The notes beneath the pieces were generated by a model. The model made no database searches and had not been told where the DNA came from. It saw only the letters and a list, made by a program, of their open reading frames with translations. A DNA stretch of 51,377 bases from Promethearchaeota archaeon (GTDB taxonomy: Archaea > Asgardarchaeota > Lokiarchaeia > Sigyniarchaeales > SOKP01), in contig JAUVXW010000034.1 in the NCBI GenBank assembly GCA_030603385.1, positions 1 to 51,377 on the forward strand. Reading direction: 5' to 3'. Both the position numbers and the translations under genes were made by a program. Within the stretch, counting starts at the first letter, position 1; each line of letters begins with the position of its first letter. Shown piece by piece: positions 7,923 to 16,970 of the stretch.

Positions 7923-8774
7923 CTACTTCTCTAAAATCTCTCTCACTTTATTTACAATAGCTTTAAATGCTTTTGTAGCTTTATTATCAGGATATTTCAA
8001 AACGAATGGCAATCCTTGGTCTCCTTGTTGACTTATCTCAACTTCAAAAGGAATTTTCCCTAATAATTCAATATTAAAGTCAGTAGCTGCTTTTTCCGCC
8101 CCACCTGGAGGGTATAAATCAATATATTCACCACAATGAGGACAATTAAAGCCTGAATGGTTTTCAATAATCCCAAGAATTTTTCTTTTCATTACCATTG
8201 ACATTTTTATTGATTTTCTTGCATCCATTAAAGCCACTTGCTGTGGAGTTGTAACAACTACAACATTTTCATCTGGAATTAATTGTAATATATCGAGGGT
8301 CTCATCAGAAGTACCTGGTGGTAAATCGCATATTAAATAATCAAGTTCCCCCCAAATGGCATCACCTAAAAACTGTCTTACAGCGCTCATTTTCATTGGG
8401 CCTCTCCAGATAATTGGATCGTCAGGTGTGAGAGTTAAAAATGCCATACTCATTACTTTGATATTTAGGGGCCCATTTATAGGGTAAAATTTTTTAGTAT
8501 CAGCATCAACCCTTGGTTTAAGTTCAGGATCTACACCTAGCATTTTAACAACGTTTGGGCCTGTTATATCAACATCAAGAATTCCTACTCTTAATCCAAC
8601 ACTAGCTAGGCTCATAGCAAGATTAACCGCAACGGTCGTTTTACCAACTCCACCTTTTCCGGAAATGATAACGATTTTATTTTTGATTTTTTCCATATTT
8701 GTTTTTATGTTCTTCTCTCTCTCATCCACCATCATTTCTTTTAAATTGATTTCTGGAATCTCTTCTTCAGACAT
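7923..8774 (-). CDS. Mrp/NBP35 (ApbC)-family P-loop ATPase, iron-sulfur cluster carrier
   Basis: 283 residues. The deviant Walker A motif GKGGVGKTT lies at residues 39-47, followed by LDVDITGPNV and the switch-like DLPPGTSDETLDI. A C-terminal CPHC pair (in FNCPHCGEYI) is the cluster-bridging Cys pair of NBP35/Mrp scaffold proteins, which bind a [4Fe-4S] cluster at the dimer interface and pass it to apo-proteins. A plain role here is cluster supply to the many Fe-S proteins encoded in the window. The gene is divergent from the Fwd operon, with about 215 bp of AT-rich spacer between the starts in which no clear operator was seen. Confidence 0.93.
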   Translation of the reverse strand: MSEEEIPEINLKEMMVDEREKNIKTNMEKIKNKIVIISGKGGVGKTTVAVNLAMSLASVGLRVGILDVDITGPNVVKMLGVDPELKPRVDADTKKFYPINGPLNIKVMSMAFLTLTPDDPIIWRGPMKMSAVRQFLGDAIWGELDYLICDLPPGTSDETLDILQLIPDENVVVVTTPQQVALMDARKSIKMSMVMKRKILGIIENHSGFNCPHCGEYIDLYPPGGAEKAATDFNIELLGKIPFEVEISQQGDQGLPFVLKYPDNKATKAFKAIVNKVREILEK

Positions 8775-8989
8775 ATTCTTGAATCACTCTTTCTTTATGA
8801 TATGAAAATAAGAAGCTGTTTTATTTTTTTCGATAATTATTTATGAATTATTTCGTTGTTTTGCTTATAATTCTATTCTCATTATAAAAGAATTTATTTC
8901 GTATAAACTAAAGAAATTAATAAATTTGAATATATTATTCATAACTGAAAAGAGAAGAAAAAAAAGTTTGAAGGTGTTACCAAATTCCA

Positions 8990-9469
8990 GTGTCTAATTT
9001 CATGGAGCTATATAAATTTCTACCAAAGACAAATTGCAAGAAATGTGGAAAACCGACATGTATGGCATTTGCATTAGATCTATTACAAGGAAAAGTGAAA
9101 ATTGATGATTGCCCACCGCTTTTAGAGCCTAAATATAAAAAAAATTATGATACACTGAAGGAACTTATAGGCTCTGAAGAAGGTAAAGAGAAGGAATTAA
9201 GAATAGATGTAGATACTGATTTATGTGATGGATGCGGGATTTGTGTAACAGTTTGTCCTGTAAATGCTAGATATTGTCCCCCTACATTAAGTGGCAAAGC
9301 ACCGGATTATCCACCTGAAAAACATCAATTATTTCAAGTAAAGGCTGGTAAATGCGAATTATTGAATATAGAGTATTGTCGCAGGATTGAATCACAAGGT
9401 AGAGAAAGAGAATGCCGTGTATGTGAGACTTATTGTCCTCGTGATGCTGTAAAAATAGATTATGTTTAA
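8990..9469 (+). CDS. Fwd-operon iron-sulfur protein: CFeSP-type Fe4S4 domain plus ferredoxin-like domain
   Basis: 159 residues. The N-terminal 45 residues form the four-Cys Fe4-S4 domain known from corrinoid/iron-sulfur proteins and RnfB (NCKKCGKPTCMAFA, then DDCPPL). The rest is a ferredoxin-like part with CDGCGICVTVCPVNA and a second set ending CRVCETYCPRDAVKI, enough for two [4Fe-4S] clusters. It precedes fwdB on the same strand with a 42-bp gap, so it is probably the electron carrier of the formylmethanofuran dehydrogenase, taking the place of FwdF/FwdG. The start is GTG at 8990 after AAGGTG at 8971-8976; the alternative is ATG at 9002. Confidence 0.8.
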   Translation: MSNFMELYKFLPKTNCKKCGKPTCMAFALDLLQGKVKIDDCPPLLEPKYKKNYDTLKELIGSEEGKEKELRIDVDTDLCDGCGICVTVCPVNARYCPPTLSGKAPDYPPEKHQLFQVKAGKCELLNIEYCRRIESQGRERECRVCETYCPRDAVKIDYV

Positions 9470-9511
9470 TCCGCATTTAATATTTTATAATTCTGTAAAG
9501 GTGTTAAAAAA

Positions 9512-10816
9512 CTGGTTAGTAAACGTGTAAAATGTACTGGATGCTCTCTTTTATGTGATGATATAATTGTCAGAGGCGATGGTTTGTATATCGATGAAGT
9601 TTTAGGAGCTTGCTTAAAAGGTAAAGAGAAATTTGATCAAATAACTAGTAAAAATCGTATATTATCCCCGCTTATACGCGATAAAGGTGAATTAAAAAAA
9701 GTTTCACTTGATACTGCATTGGAAAGATCTATTGAGATCATAAAAGAATCATCTAAACCACTATTATATGGTTTTTCTACTGTTAGTTGTCAAGCCCAAT
9801 TAAAAGGAATTGAATTAGCAAAATCTATAAATGGATTTATAGATTCCAATTCGGTAATTTGTCAAGGTAAAGTTCTTAATACTGCAAAAGAAATGGGATT
9901 AACATTAGCCACAATATCAGAGGTAATTAATAAAACAGATTTATTAATATTATGGGGTGCTAATGCCGCAGAATCAATACCTCGATTATTGAATAAAATC
10001 CTTTTTTCACGTGGTAAATTTAGAATGACAGGGCGTGAAATTAAAACACTTATAATTATAGATCCTGTTAAAACTGCATCATTCGGGGTTATGGGTGTTC
10101 GAGATCTTTCGCTAAATATAGAGCCAGGGAAAGATATTGATTTGATTCGTGTTCTAAAGGAAGAATGTTGTACACCAAGTGGTTTCCCTGCAGATGGTGT
10201 TGCTGGTATTGATCAAGATGATTTAAAGAGGTTATTGATTCAACTAACTAATGCTGAGAACGCTGTAATTTTTATTGGTCAAGGAATATTAAGTTCGCAG
10301 ACAAGTGTCAATGTAGTTCATGAGTTACTTGATTTAGTGCATATGATAAATGTAAAACAACAAAAAGGTCGCATGTCAATCATGATGTTAGGAGGTCATT
10401 ATAATATGGCAGGTTTTGACCAAGTTGCCTTATCATTATTTGGTAAAAACCATAGTTTACAATTTTTTGATAATAATCTGGTCGAAACATCAGAAACGAT
10501 AATATCTAAACTTAGTAAAGAGGATTTTGATTGCTCTATAATTGTTGGAACTGATCCAATTTCACACTTACCGTGGAAACTGAGTAAAGTATTAATGTCA
10601 AAACCATTAATTCTTATTGATAATAAGAAGTCAGCAACCTTCAACGTGGCAGATGTTATTTTACCCTCTGCACTCACAGGAATTGAATGTGAAGGATTAG
10701 CTTATCGTTTAGACCATGTGCCAATTGAATTGCAAAAAATAGTAAATCCACCAAATAACATAATTTCAGACGAGGAACTTCTATCTAAGTTAATTAGAAG
10801 ACTAAATCCCATTTAA
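9512..10816 (+). CDS. fwdB: formylmethanofuran dehydrogenase subunit B (molybdopterin/tungsten catalytic subunit), probable CTG start
   Basis: FwdB carries the W/Mo-bis-molybdopterin site that reduces CO2 to formate for formylmethanofuran synthesis. A conventional start would be TTG at 9584, but the frame is open back to 9491 and encodes KCTGCSLLCDD, the N-terminal [4Fe-4S] motif of the family. No ATG, GTG or TTG exists upstream in frame, and CTG at 9512 lies 8 nt after AAAGGTG, so CTG is the most likely start. The metal-binding Cys is in SNSVICQG (Cys, not Sec). LLILWGANAAES matches the family's 'YWGxNPxxxHPR' region, though the usual HPR is changed to IPR. Length from CTG is 434 residues, close to normal. 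fwdD follows after 13 bp. Confidence 0.88.
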   Translation: MVSKRVKCTGCSLLCDDIIVRGDGLYIDEVLGACLKGKEKFDQITSKNRILSPLIRDKGELKKVSLDTALERSIEIIKESSKPLLYGFSTVSCQAQLKGIELAKSINGFIDSNSVICQGKVLNTAKEMGLTLATISEVINKTDLLILWGANAAESIPRLLNKILFSRGKFRMTGREIKTLIIIDPVKTASFGVMGVRDLSLNIEPGKDIDLIRVLKEECCTPSGFPADGVAGIDQDDLKRLLIQLTNAENAVIFIGQGILSSQTSVNVVHELLDLVHMINVKQQKGRMSIMMLGGHYNMAGFDQVALSLFGKNHSLQFFDNNLVETSETIISKLSKEDFDCSIIVGTDPISHLPWKLSKVLMSKPLILIDNKKSATFNVADVILPSALTGIECEGLAYRLDHVPIELQKIVNPPNNIISDEELLSKLIRRLNPI

Positions 10817-10829
10817 TGAGGTTAGAAAT

Positions 10830-11201
10830 ATGGAAATGTTAATAAATACTGTAAGGATGATTGACTACGATCAAGTAAAAGAATACTCCTTTGGGGATAA
10901 AAATTCTTTAAAAGAAAATCTAGCAATTGGAATAATAAATCCTGAAGATTTCGAGAAACTTAACTTAACTACAAGTCTGAATTTAAAATTATCAAATGAG
11001 TATGGAAAAGTAATTATAAAAGTAAAACAAAACAAAGATGTTCCAATTGGTACAATCTTGATGCCTGTATCTATCTGGGCAAATCAAATCACAGGAATTT
11101 CTAATGAACAACTAATTTTCAAAAATATTAAGGTCAATGCGGAGACTACCAGAGATAAGGTTTTAGATATGGAAGAATTATTGAACATCATCAAAAAATA
11201 A
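10830..11201 (+). CDS. fwdD: formylmethanofuran dehydrogenase subunit D-like (molybdopterin dinucleotide-binding domain)
   Basis: 123 residues of the molybdopterin-dinucleotide-binding beta-barrel that in bacterial enzymes forms domain IV of formate dehydrogenases and in Fwd is the separate subunit D. Visible are a long strand-rich middle and the segment IGTILMPVSIWANQITG, which corresponds to the family's 'P.G..fmP.gpwaN.l' motif near the cofactor. The gene sits 13 bp after fwdB and 16 bp before fwdA, which fits translational coupling of the three subunits. Confidence 0.85.
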   Translation: MEMLINTVRMIDYDQVKEYSFGDKNSLKENLAIGIINPEDFEKLNLTTSLNLKLSNEYGKVIIKVKQNKDVPIGTILMPVSIWANQITGISNEQLIFKNIKVNAETTRDKVLDMEELLNIIKK

Positions 11202-11217
11202 CTCTTATATAATTATT

Positions 11218-12900
11218 ATGGATAGGAATAAAATAATCATAAAAAATGGTATAGTTTATGACCCTCTTAACAAAATAGAGGGAGAAAAAAAAGACATCTT
11301 GGTAGAATCAGGCCAAATTGTAGATAAATTTACAAATAGTAAAGATATAAAGGAAATTGATGCTACAGGAAAAACAATTATACCCTCGGCTATTGATATT
11401 CATACTCATGTTGCTTCTCAACAAGTTAATTGGGCAAGACTTTTAGGATCCAATATTGATAAATTTAAAGAAGTTTGGAAAGGATTAAGATTAAAAAACA
11501 TAGCTAAGGACTATATTTCAATGGGTTATACTTTTATACTTGAAGCCAATGTATTTCCATCTTTAGCAAAACAGACGATTTTCAACTTTCAGCAAATACC
11601 CGTGTTAGATAAGGCGATGCTATTAAATATCAGTAATCTATGGCCTTTAGAACTCGAATTCCAAAGAGGAAAAATTAAAAATATGGCTGTATTTTTATCT
11701 GATCTCTTATCTAAAACCTATGGTTTCGGATTTAAAGTTTATAACCCCTTTGAATGCGAGACATGGGACTTTAAAGAATTAAGAGAAGATTTAACAAAAC
11801 AAGGTAGATTATATAATTTCTCCGCTTTAGATGTTTATGAAAGTGTTGTCAGATGTGTGGAATCACTCGGTATGCCCCATTCGGCTCATGTGCATATTGA
11901 AGGTTATGAAAATGAAGTTGGGAAAGAAAACCTATTTAAAGTTTTAGAGAAGATAAGGTCATTAAATTTAGAGCCCAATCAGAAAACCAATTCAAAAATA
12001 AAGCGTCATCAAATATTACATTTAGCTCATGCGAATGCATATTCATTTGATGGAAATAATGAAACTTTAATTAATTTTCTAAACAACAATCAAAATTATA
12101 GCGTTGATTTGGCTTTTATCGGCTTTAACAAGATAAATCCTATTATCACATCAGATAGAAGGCTGATTAATTCTATGTTAACTTTAGATGCAATCGATAA
12201 TCAGTATAAATTAATAAGTTCAGCCGTAGAATTTGAAGGCGATTCATTTGTTTCAATGAGAACTTTAGATAAGAATAAATATCAAGATTGTATCTTATGG
12301 GCAAACGCATTGGATTTAGCTCTCAATGTTAAAAATAAATATCAGGTGTGTTTTTCATTAAATTTTCCAAACTATGCAAAACTAATGGATATCCCTGAAA
12401 TTGCAACTTGGTTGATAAGTAAAGAAGCTCGAGATAATTATATGGAGGGAATGAACAAAGAATTTTTAAAAGATAGCATTCTAAAGAGCGATGATAAAGT
12501 TCTTAATTTCACTGAATTTCTTCAATTGACAAGAGTGAGTCCAGCAATGTGCTTGGGATTTGGAAGCATAAAGGGGAATATTGGACTAGGTGCTGATGCG
12601 GACATTAATGTATTAAACTTAAATATTAAAGAAACAGATCTTTTGAAAGATTTTGGAAAATTCAAGAAAAAACTCTCCAATATTGAATATGTTATAAAAT
12701 CTGGTGAAATTGTCAAAAAACAAGATAAATTCAATTTAAACCCGCAAGGTTCAATTTTTTGGGCTAATGGCAAAGCAGACACCGAAGGAAAGGATTTAAT
12801 TATGTCGAAAAAGGAAGAATTCTACCAAAAGTACTCATCTTTATTCTATGATTCCTATCAAGTTTCGGTTGATAAAAATCTATTAAGAAAGATAGATTAA
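11218..12900 (+). CDS. fwdA: formylmethanofuran dehydrogenase subunit A (amidohydrolase-type)
   Basis: 560 residues of the amidohydrolase superfamily. In Fwd, subunit A uses a binuclear metal site to condense formate with methanofuran. The metal-ligand motifs are in order: DIHTHVA (about residues 60-66), FGFKVYNP (candidate carboxylated-Lys region), HSAHVHIEG, HLAHANAYSF, and FEGDSFVSM. The C-terminal part ends with the superfamily's small beta-domain (LGADADINVLNLN). Compared with methanogen FwdA the length is normal. No fwdC follows; the next gene is a CoA transferase after 200 bp of AT-rich sequence, so subunit C must be encoded elsewhere or be replaced. Confidence 0.93.
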   Translation: MDRNKIIIKNGIVYDPLNKIEGEKKDILVESGQIVDKFTNSKDIKEIDATGKTIIPSAIDIHTHVASQQVNWARLLGSNIDKFKEVWKGLRLKNIAKDYISMGYTFILEANVFPSLAKQTIFNFQQIPVLDKAMLLNISNLWPLELEFQRGKIKNMAVFLSDLLSKTYGFGFKVYNPFECETWDFKELREDLTKQGRLYNFSALDVYESVVRCVESLGMPHSAHVHIEGYENEVGKENLFKVLEKIRSLNLEPNQKTNSKIKRHQILHLAHANAYSFDGNNETLINFLNNNQNYSVDLAFIGFNKINPIITSDRRLINSMLTLDAIDNQYKLISSAVEFEGDSFVSMRTLDKNKYQDCILWANALDLALNVKNKYQVCFSLNFPNYAKLMDIPEIATWLISKEARDNYMEGMNKEFLKDSILKSDDKVLNFTEFLQLTRVSPAMCLGFGSIKGNIGLGADADINVLNLNIKETDLLKDFGKFKKKLSNIEYVIKSGEIVKKQDKFNLNPQGSIFWANGKADTEGKDLIMSKKEEFYQKYSSLFYDSYQVSVDKNLLRKID

Positions 12901-13102
12901 TCAATAGATTTGTTAATTCAATATTATTAATTTGAGAGTATTTAGGAATTAAAATGTGTGCTTTCAACTAGTCATAGCTTTATTCCTATGTAAAATATAT
13001 ATAAAAACAATGTTCAAGAGAGAGTTATCTTAAATTTCAATAATTTTAATACTTTATTTTATTTTTTTATATTAATTTAAAGTTTTAATAATAATTCAGA
13101 TA

Positions 13103-14299
13103 ATGTCTAAATTAGCTTTAGAAGGAATAATAGTTATTGATTTTTCTACTCTTATTGCAGCTCCAATTATTGGTTCTCTTATGGCTGATTTTGGTGCTGA
13201 AGTAATTAAAGTGGAATTACCTAAAATTGGTGATCCTCAACGAGGAGCTCAGCTTATTGGAAAAGGGAAGAGCCCAACTTGGTTAGTTGGAAGTCGAAAT
13301 AAAAAAACAATCACCTTGGATTTGCATAAAAAAGAGGGTCAAGATATTGCTAAAAAATTATGTGCTAAAGCGGATGTAGTTCTTCTAAATTTTCGACCTG
13401 AGGTTTTAGAAAAATGGAATCTTGGTTCTGAAGTTTTGCATCAAATTAATCCAGGATTAATAATTTGCTTAGTTTCCGGGTTCGGTCAGACAGGACCTTA
13501 TAAAAACAGAGGTGGATTTGATCGAACTGTCAGTGCTTTTGCGGGTTTAACGTATACGTCTGGTTATCCCGAATATCCACCAGTTCGTAGTGGATATCCG
13601 TTAGTGGATTATTTAACAGGGTATCTTGGTGCGTTTGCAGTAATGATGGCTTTATATAATAGAGACATGAATCATAATAGAGGGGAAGTGATTGATTTAA
13701 GTTTAGCAGAAGCTGCTTTTAAAGCAACTGGTGGTAGTTTACCAACTTATTCTTTAACGCGTTCTATTTATGAAAGATGCGGCAACCGAATTAAATTTTT
13801 TGTACCTGCTGAAAATTTTAAAACTAAAGATGAAAAAATCATTGCTCTTAATGCAGGTACTGAGAAACTGTGGAAGCAATTAGTAAAAGCAATGAATCGA
13901 GAAGATTTACTCACAGATAAGAAATTTCGTAAATATTTAGCACGTATACAAAATCAAGATGAGCTTTATAAACTTATTGGCGATTGGGTAAAAAGTAAAA
14001 CTACAGAAGAAGTTATGGAAATTCTTGAAAAGGAAGGAGTTCCATGTGAAAAGGTAAATAGTATCGCAGATTTGGCATCTGATCCTCATATGCTCGATAG
14101 AGAAGCAGTATTAGAATTTATTGATCCTGATTATGGTAAAGTATTAATTCCTGGTATTGTTCCGAAATTGAAAAATTTTCCAGGACGTGTAAAGTTTCTA
14201 GGTGCTAAGCTTGGGGAATATAATCAAGAGATATATCGAAAATTTCTTGGATTAACTACTGAAGAAATTAAAAAATTAGAAGAAAGAGAAGTAATTTAA
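13103..14299 (+). CDS. family III CoA-transferase (CaiB/BaiF type)
   Basis: 398 residues of the CaiB/BaiF/Frc family, which moves CoA between carboxylic acids through an enzyme-bound glutamyl- or aspartyl-anhydride. N-terminal IVIDFSTLIAAPIIGSLMADFGAEVIKVE is a typical opening. Family motifs follow: NKKTITLDL, FRPEVLEKWNLG, SGFGQTGPY, and the catalytic Asp in YPLVDYLTG (about residue 173). The length is normal. The gene stands alone between the Fwd operon and a convergent histidine kinase gene, and the acid substrate cannot be predicted. Confidence 0.92.
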   Translation: MSKLALEGIIVIDFSTLIAAPIIGSLMADFGAEVIKVELPKIGDPQRGAQLIGKGKSPTWLVGSRNKKTITLDLHKKEGQDIAKKLCAKADVVLLNFRPEVLEKWNLGSEVLHQINPGLIICLVSGFGQTGPYKNRGGFDRTVSAFAGLTYTSGYPEYPPVRSGYPLVDYLTGYLGAFAVMMALYNRDMNHNRGEVIDLSLAEAAFKATGGSLPTYSLTRSIYERCGNRIKFFVPAENFKTKDEKIIALNAGTEKLWKQLVKAMNREDLLTDKKFRKYLARIQNQDELYKLIGDWVKSKTTEEVMEILEKEGVPCEKVNSIADLASDPHMLDREAVLEFIDPDYGKVLIPGIVPKLKNFPGRVKFLGAKLGEYNQEIYRKFLGLTTEEIKKLEEREVI

Positions 14300-14312
14300 G
14301 CAAAAAAATTAA

Positions 14313-15437
14313 CTATGTAGCTTCAGGGATTAAAAAGACAAAATTGCTCCCGTGTGAATAATCACCCTTCACTCTATCTTCAATCCAGATTTCACCCTTA
14401 TAACTCTCTATGATTTTTTTCACGAGTGTTAGTCCAAATCCCATACCCTTTGAACCTTTTTCCTTACTGAATCCTTCTTGAAAGATTACTTCTTTCCTTT
14501 TATCTGAAATACCAATCCCATTATCAATGAATTCAAATTTTATATATCCTATATTTACTTTGGTTTGTCTTGAAATCTTAATGAGAACCTCTTTTTTGGG
14601 ATTTTCATTGTAATTAACAGCGTTGATTAATATATTGTCGAATACATCTATTAAAAACTCATTAGCTCTGGTGATAATTTTCTTTTCAGATGTTATAATT
14701 CTTATATTAATATCCTTTGATGACCTACTGTTTTGGATAAATTTTATTGCTTCTTCTAATACTTTAATTGCCTTAACAGATTTTAAAGATTTCTCTAAAT
14801 TTTCAAGATTCGATAATTTACGGACATTAGTAATTAATTTTGTACCTCTCTCAAATTGCCCTTTAATTAATTCATAAAGATCTTTAATTTCCCTTTCTTT
14901 CCCAGGTTCATTAAGATATTTTTCACTAATATCGATTGATAGTTTTATATTAGAAAGGATATTGTTGATATCGTGATAAAATAAATCCTTATAAAGTTCA
15001 GCTCGGTTGTAAGCTTCTCGATATTTTTCCTCTGATTTTTTTAGTTTCTGTACAGATTCCTTTTGTTCTGTAATATCTCGAGTAAATCCATAAAAACCAA
15101 CTTTTTTTCCACTCGTATCATATCTTAAATAAAATGTTCCTTCAAAAGTCCGTTCTTGCCCATCATTTCTGATTACCTTACTTTCAAAAGTCCCTTTTGG
15201 AAGATTGTTTTTATATACAAGATTGAAGATTTCATATACTTCTTTATAAGTTTTCTTGTTTAACATAGAAGTATAACTCTTTCCTATTAGTTGTTTTTTC
15301 GAAAATCCTAAATACCTGCAAATGTAATCATTAACATAAGTAAAATTTCCATGTAGGTCTACTTCAAAATATCCATCCTCGATATTTTCAATGATTTCTC
15401 TATATCGTTTATCTGGTTCATTATCAAACTTGCTCAT
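14313..15437 (-). CDS. PAS-domain sensor histidine kinase, soluble
   Basis: 374 residues: an N-terminal PAS domain (residues 10-130, with the PAC-type end FYGFTRDITEQKE), a dimerisation helix with the H-box FYHDINNILSNI around residue 155, and a HATPase domain with N-box DNILINAVNYN, G1 DNGIGI and G2 GMGFGLTLVKKI. There is no transmembrane segment, so it senses an internal signal, perhaps a redox state or small ligand through the PAS domain. No response regulator is encoded nearby, as is common for archaeal orphan kinases. It converges with the CoA-transferase gene (13-bp gap). Confidence 0.93.
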   Translation of the reverse strand: MSKFDNEPDKRYREIIENIEDGYFEVDLHGNFTYVNDYICRYLGFSKKQLIGKSYTSMLNKKTYKEVYEIFNLVYKNNLPKGTFESKVIRNDGQERTFEGTFYLRYDTSGKKVGFYGFTRDITEQKESVQKLKKSEEKYREAYNRAELYKDLFYHDINNILSNIKLSIDISEKYLNEPGKEREIKDLYELIKGQFERGTKLITNVRKLSNLENLEKSLKSVKAIKVLEEAIKFIQNSRSSKDINIRIITSEKKIITRANEFLIDVFDNILINAVNYNENPKKEVLIKISRQTKVNIGYIKFEFIDNGIGISDKRKEVIFQEGFSKEKGSKGMGFGLTLVKKIIESYKGEIWIEDRVKGDYSHGSNFVFLIPEAT

Positions 15438-15605
15438 AACGGAAACTCCTTTTTGAATGCCTTAAATGAAGATGTTAATATTAGAAGGCAATTTCTTTGA
15501 ATAAAATCCCGATAGTATTTGCACCCATAATTTTCTAATTAAAGCTCGAAATACACAATTATAAAGATATTTAATGAATATATTTATATCCGATATATCA
15601 TATTT

Positions 15606-15626
15606 TTGTTCTTATAGTTCGAACAA
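15606..15626. promoter_or_regulatory. inverted repeat upstream of the histidine kinase gene
   Basis: TTGTTC (15606-15611) and GAACAA (15621-15626) form a perfect 6-bp dyad with a 9-nt spacer. It sits about 170 bp upstream of the kinase start and just past the 3' end of the methyltransferase gene (minus strand). It could be an operator or a short hairpin. The surrounding 15438-15678 spacer holds no other recognisable feature. Confidence 0.3.
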
Positions 15627-15678
15627 GATGGGAAAAGGAATAAGGGGAACTTTATGGGATAGATTAATATCTAAGAAA

Positions 15679-16848
15679 CTATAATTTCAATGGATATTTC
15701 CGATATTTCTCTATAGCTGCTCTGAATGCTAAGATGTTTTCCCATGGAACATTTAATATATTATGACTTGGGCCCGCAAAATAACCACCACCTGGAGCTG
15801 CTGCTTTAATGCATCTCTTTACTTCTTCTTCAACTTCTTTTGGAGTTCCAAAACTTAACACTCTTGTGGAATCCATTCCACCCATAAAACTTAATTTATC
15901 TCCTAATGTTTCCTTTAAATGCCCTAAATCAACACCCGCAGCAGGCTCTAATGCTTGAATACAATCTAATCCCGCATCAACCATATCTGGAAGAAGTTTA
16001 TCAATATATCCACAGGAATGCTGAATAATAAACATTCCATGTTTCTTACATTCTTGATATATTTTTTTGTAATAGGGTAGCATAAAGGTTCGGAAATTCT
16101 CAAGAGAAAACATAGAACGCCCTTTATAGCCCAAATCATCGTAATAAAAAACAACATCTATTCCTGCTTCTGCATAACGTTTTATATATTCTAAATTTGT
16201 TTTAGTATATTCCTCCATAACTTCATGGATAAATTGCGGGTTTTTTCGCATATGATATGTAACCCTACTTATTGTCATTCCTTCGAAAAGAGCTTCATTC
16301 ATTGCAATCATTAATCTCGCCATGGGATATAAATAAGGTGATAAGCTCGTAACAAACTCTTCCCAGATTTTTGGGGAATAATTAACCTCATCATTAATAC
16401 ATTCAGAGGGTTTCCCATATTCATCCCAATAAGAGTGTAAAATTTCAGGTGTTCTGAAATAGCCATCTATATACCATGCATAAGTTAAACCCGTTTTAAC
16501 TTGTTCCACTCGCTTAAATATTCTCCCTGATGTTGGGATTAAGTAACTTCCAGGATATTCAGGTGGACCCTCGGCAATCATTGTTTTCATTCGATGCCTC
16601 CAAGGGTCCATAGAATGGCAATCAACATTCCAGAATCGTAGTTCTGTTATATCCCCAGCCCATCTATAATCCTCTCTTGAAAAAGTATTTTCAATATAAA
16701 CCTTATTTGCGTTATAATCATCTGATTCTATAAAATGTTGATAAGAAGTACCAGTTCTTTCAAATCCAAGATAATGAATCGGTATCTTATCAGGTTCATC
16801 ATCATGTTCTAAAGTTCGAATAACGCGTTCTCGTTTTGATAATACCAT
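15679..16848 (-). CDS. uroporphyrinogen decarboxylase-family methyltransferase (MtaA/MtbA-like)
   Basis: 389 residues of the URO-D superfamily branch that includes corrinoid:coenzyme methyltransferases. The zinc-type motif HSCGYIDKLLPDMVDAGLD is in the position of the H-x-C-G ligands of MtaA/MtbA; a true URO-D would lack this Cys. SFMGGMDSTRVL and PGGGYFAGPSHNI complete the C-terminal barrel. The gene is divergent from the corrinoid-protein gene at 16971, with 122 bp between, so the two probably work together: the methyltransferase moves a methyl group to or from the corrinoid. The methyl donor or acceptor is unknown, and no substrate-specific MttB/MtbB/MtmB-type protein is in the window. Confidence 0.85.
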   Translation of the reverse strand: MVLSKRERVIRTLEHDDEPDKIPIHYLGFERTGTSYQHFIESDDYNANKVYIENTFSREDYRWAGDITELRFWNVDCHSMDPWRHRMKTMIAEGPPEYPGSYLIPTSGRIFKRVEQVKTGLTYAWYIDGYFRTPEILHSYWDEYGKPSECINDEVNYSPKIWEEFVTSLSPYLYPMARLMIAMNEALFEGMTISRVTYHMRKNPQFIHEVMEEYTKTNLEYIKRYAEAGIDVVFYYDDLGYKGRSMFSLENFRTFMLPYYKKIYQECKKHGMFIIQHSCGYIDKLLPDMVDAGLDCIQALEPAAGVDLGHLKETLGDKLSFMGGMDSTRVLSFGTPKEVEEEVKRCIKAAAPGGGYFAGPSHNILNVPWENILAFRAAIEKYRKYPLKL

Positions 16849-16970
16849 AATAAAAAAATATTTTGATTATTTAAAAAAATATTTAATAGAAATTGATTTG
16901 TAATTAATATTGTTCATTGAAATGAAATTAGGGAGAATTAAATAAATATTATAAAAATTGGGTTTATATT

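Noticed and set aside
14299..14335. A third SECIS-like element (seven A and ACTATG near the convergent ends of the CoA-transferase and kinase genes)
   Set aside because: No ATGA before the helix, only a 3-4 bp stem, and no UGA-containing gene upstream.
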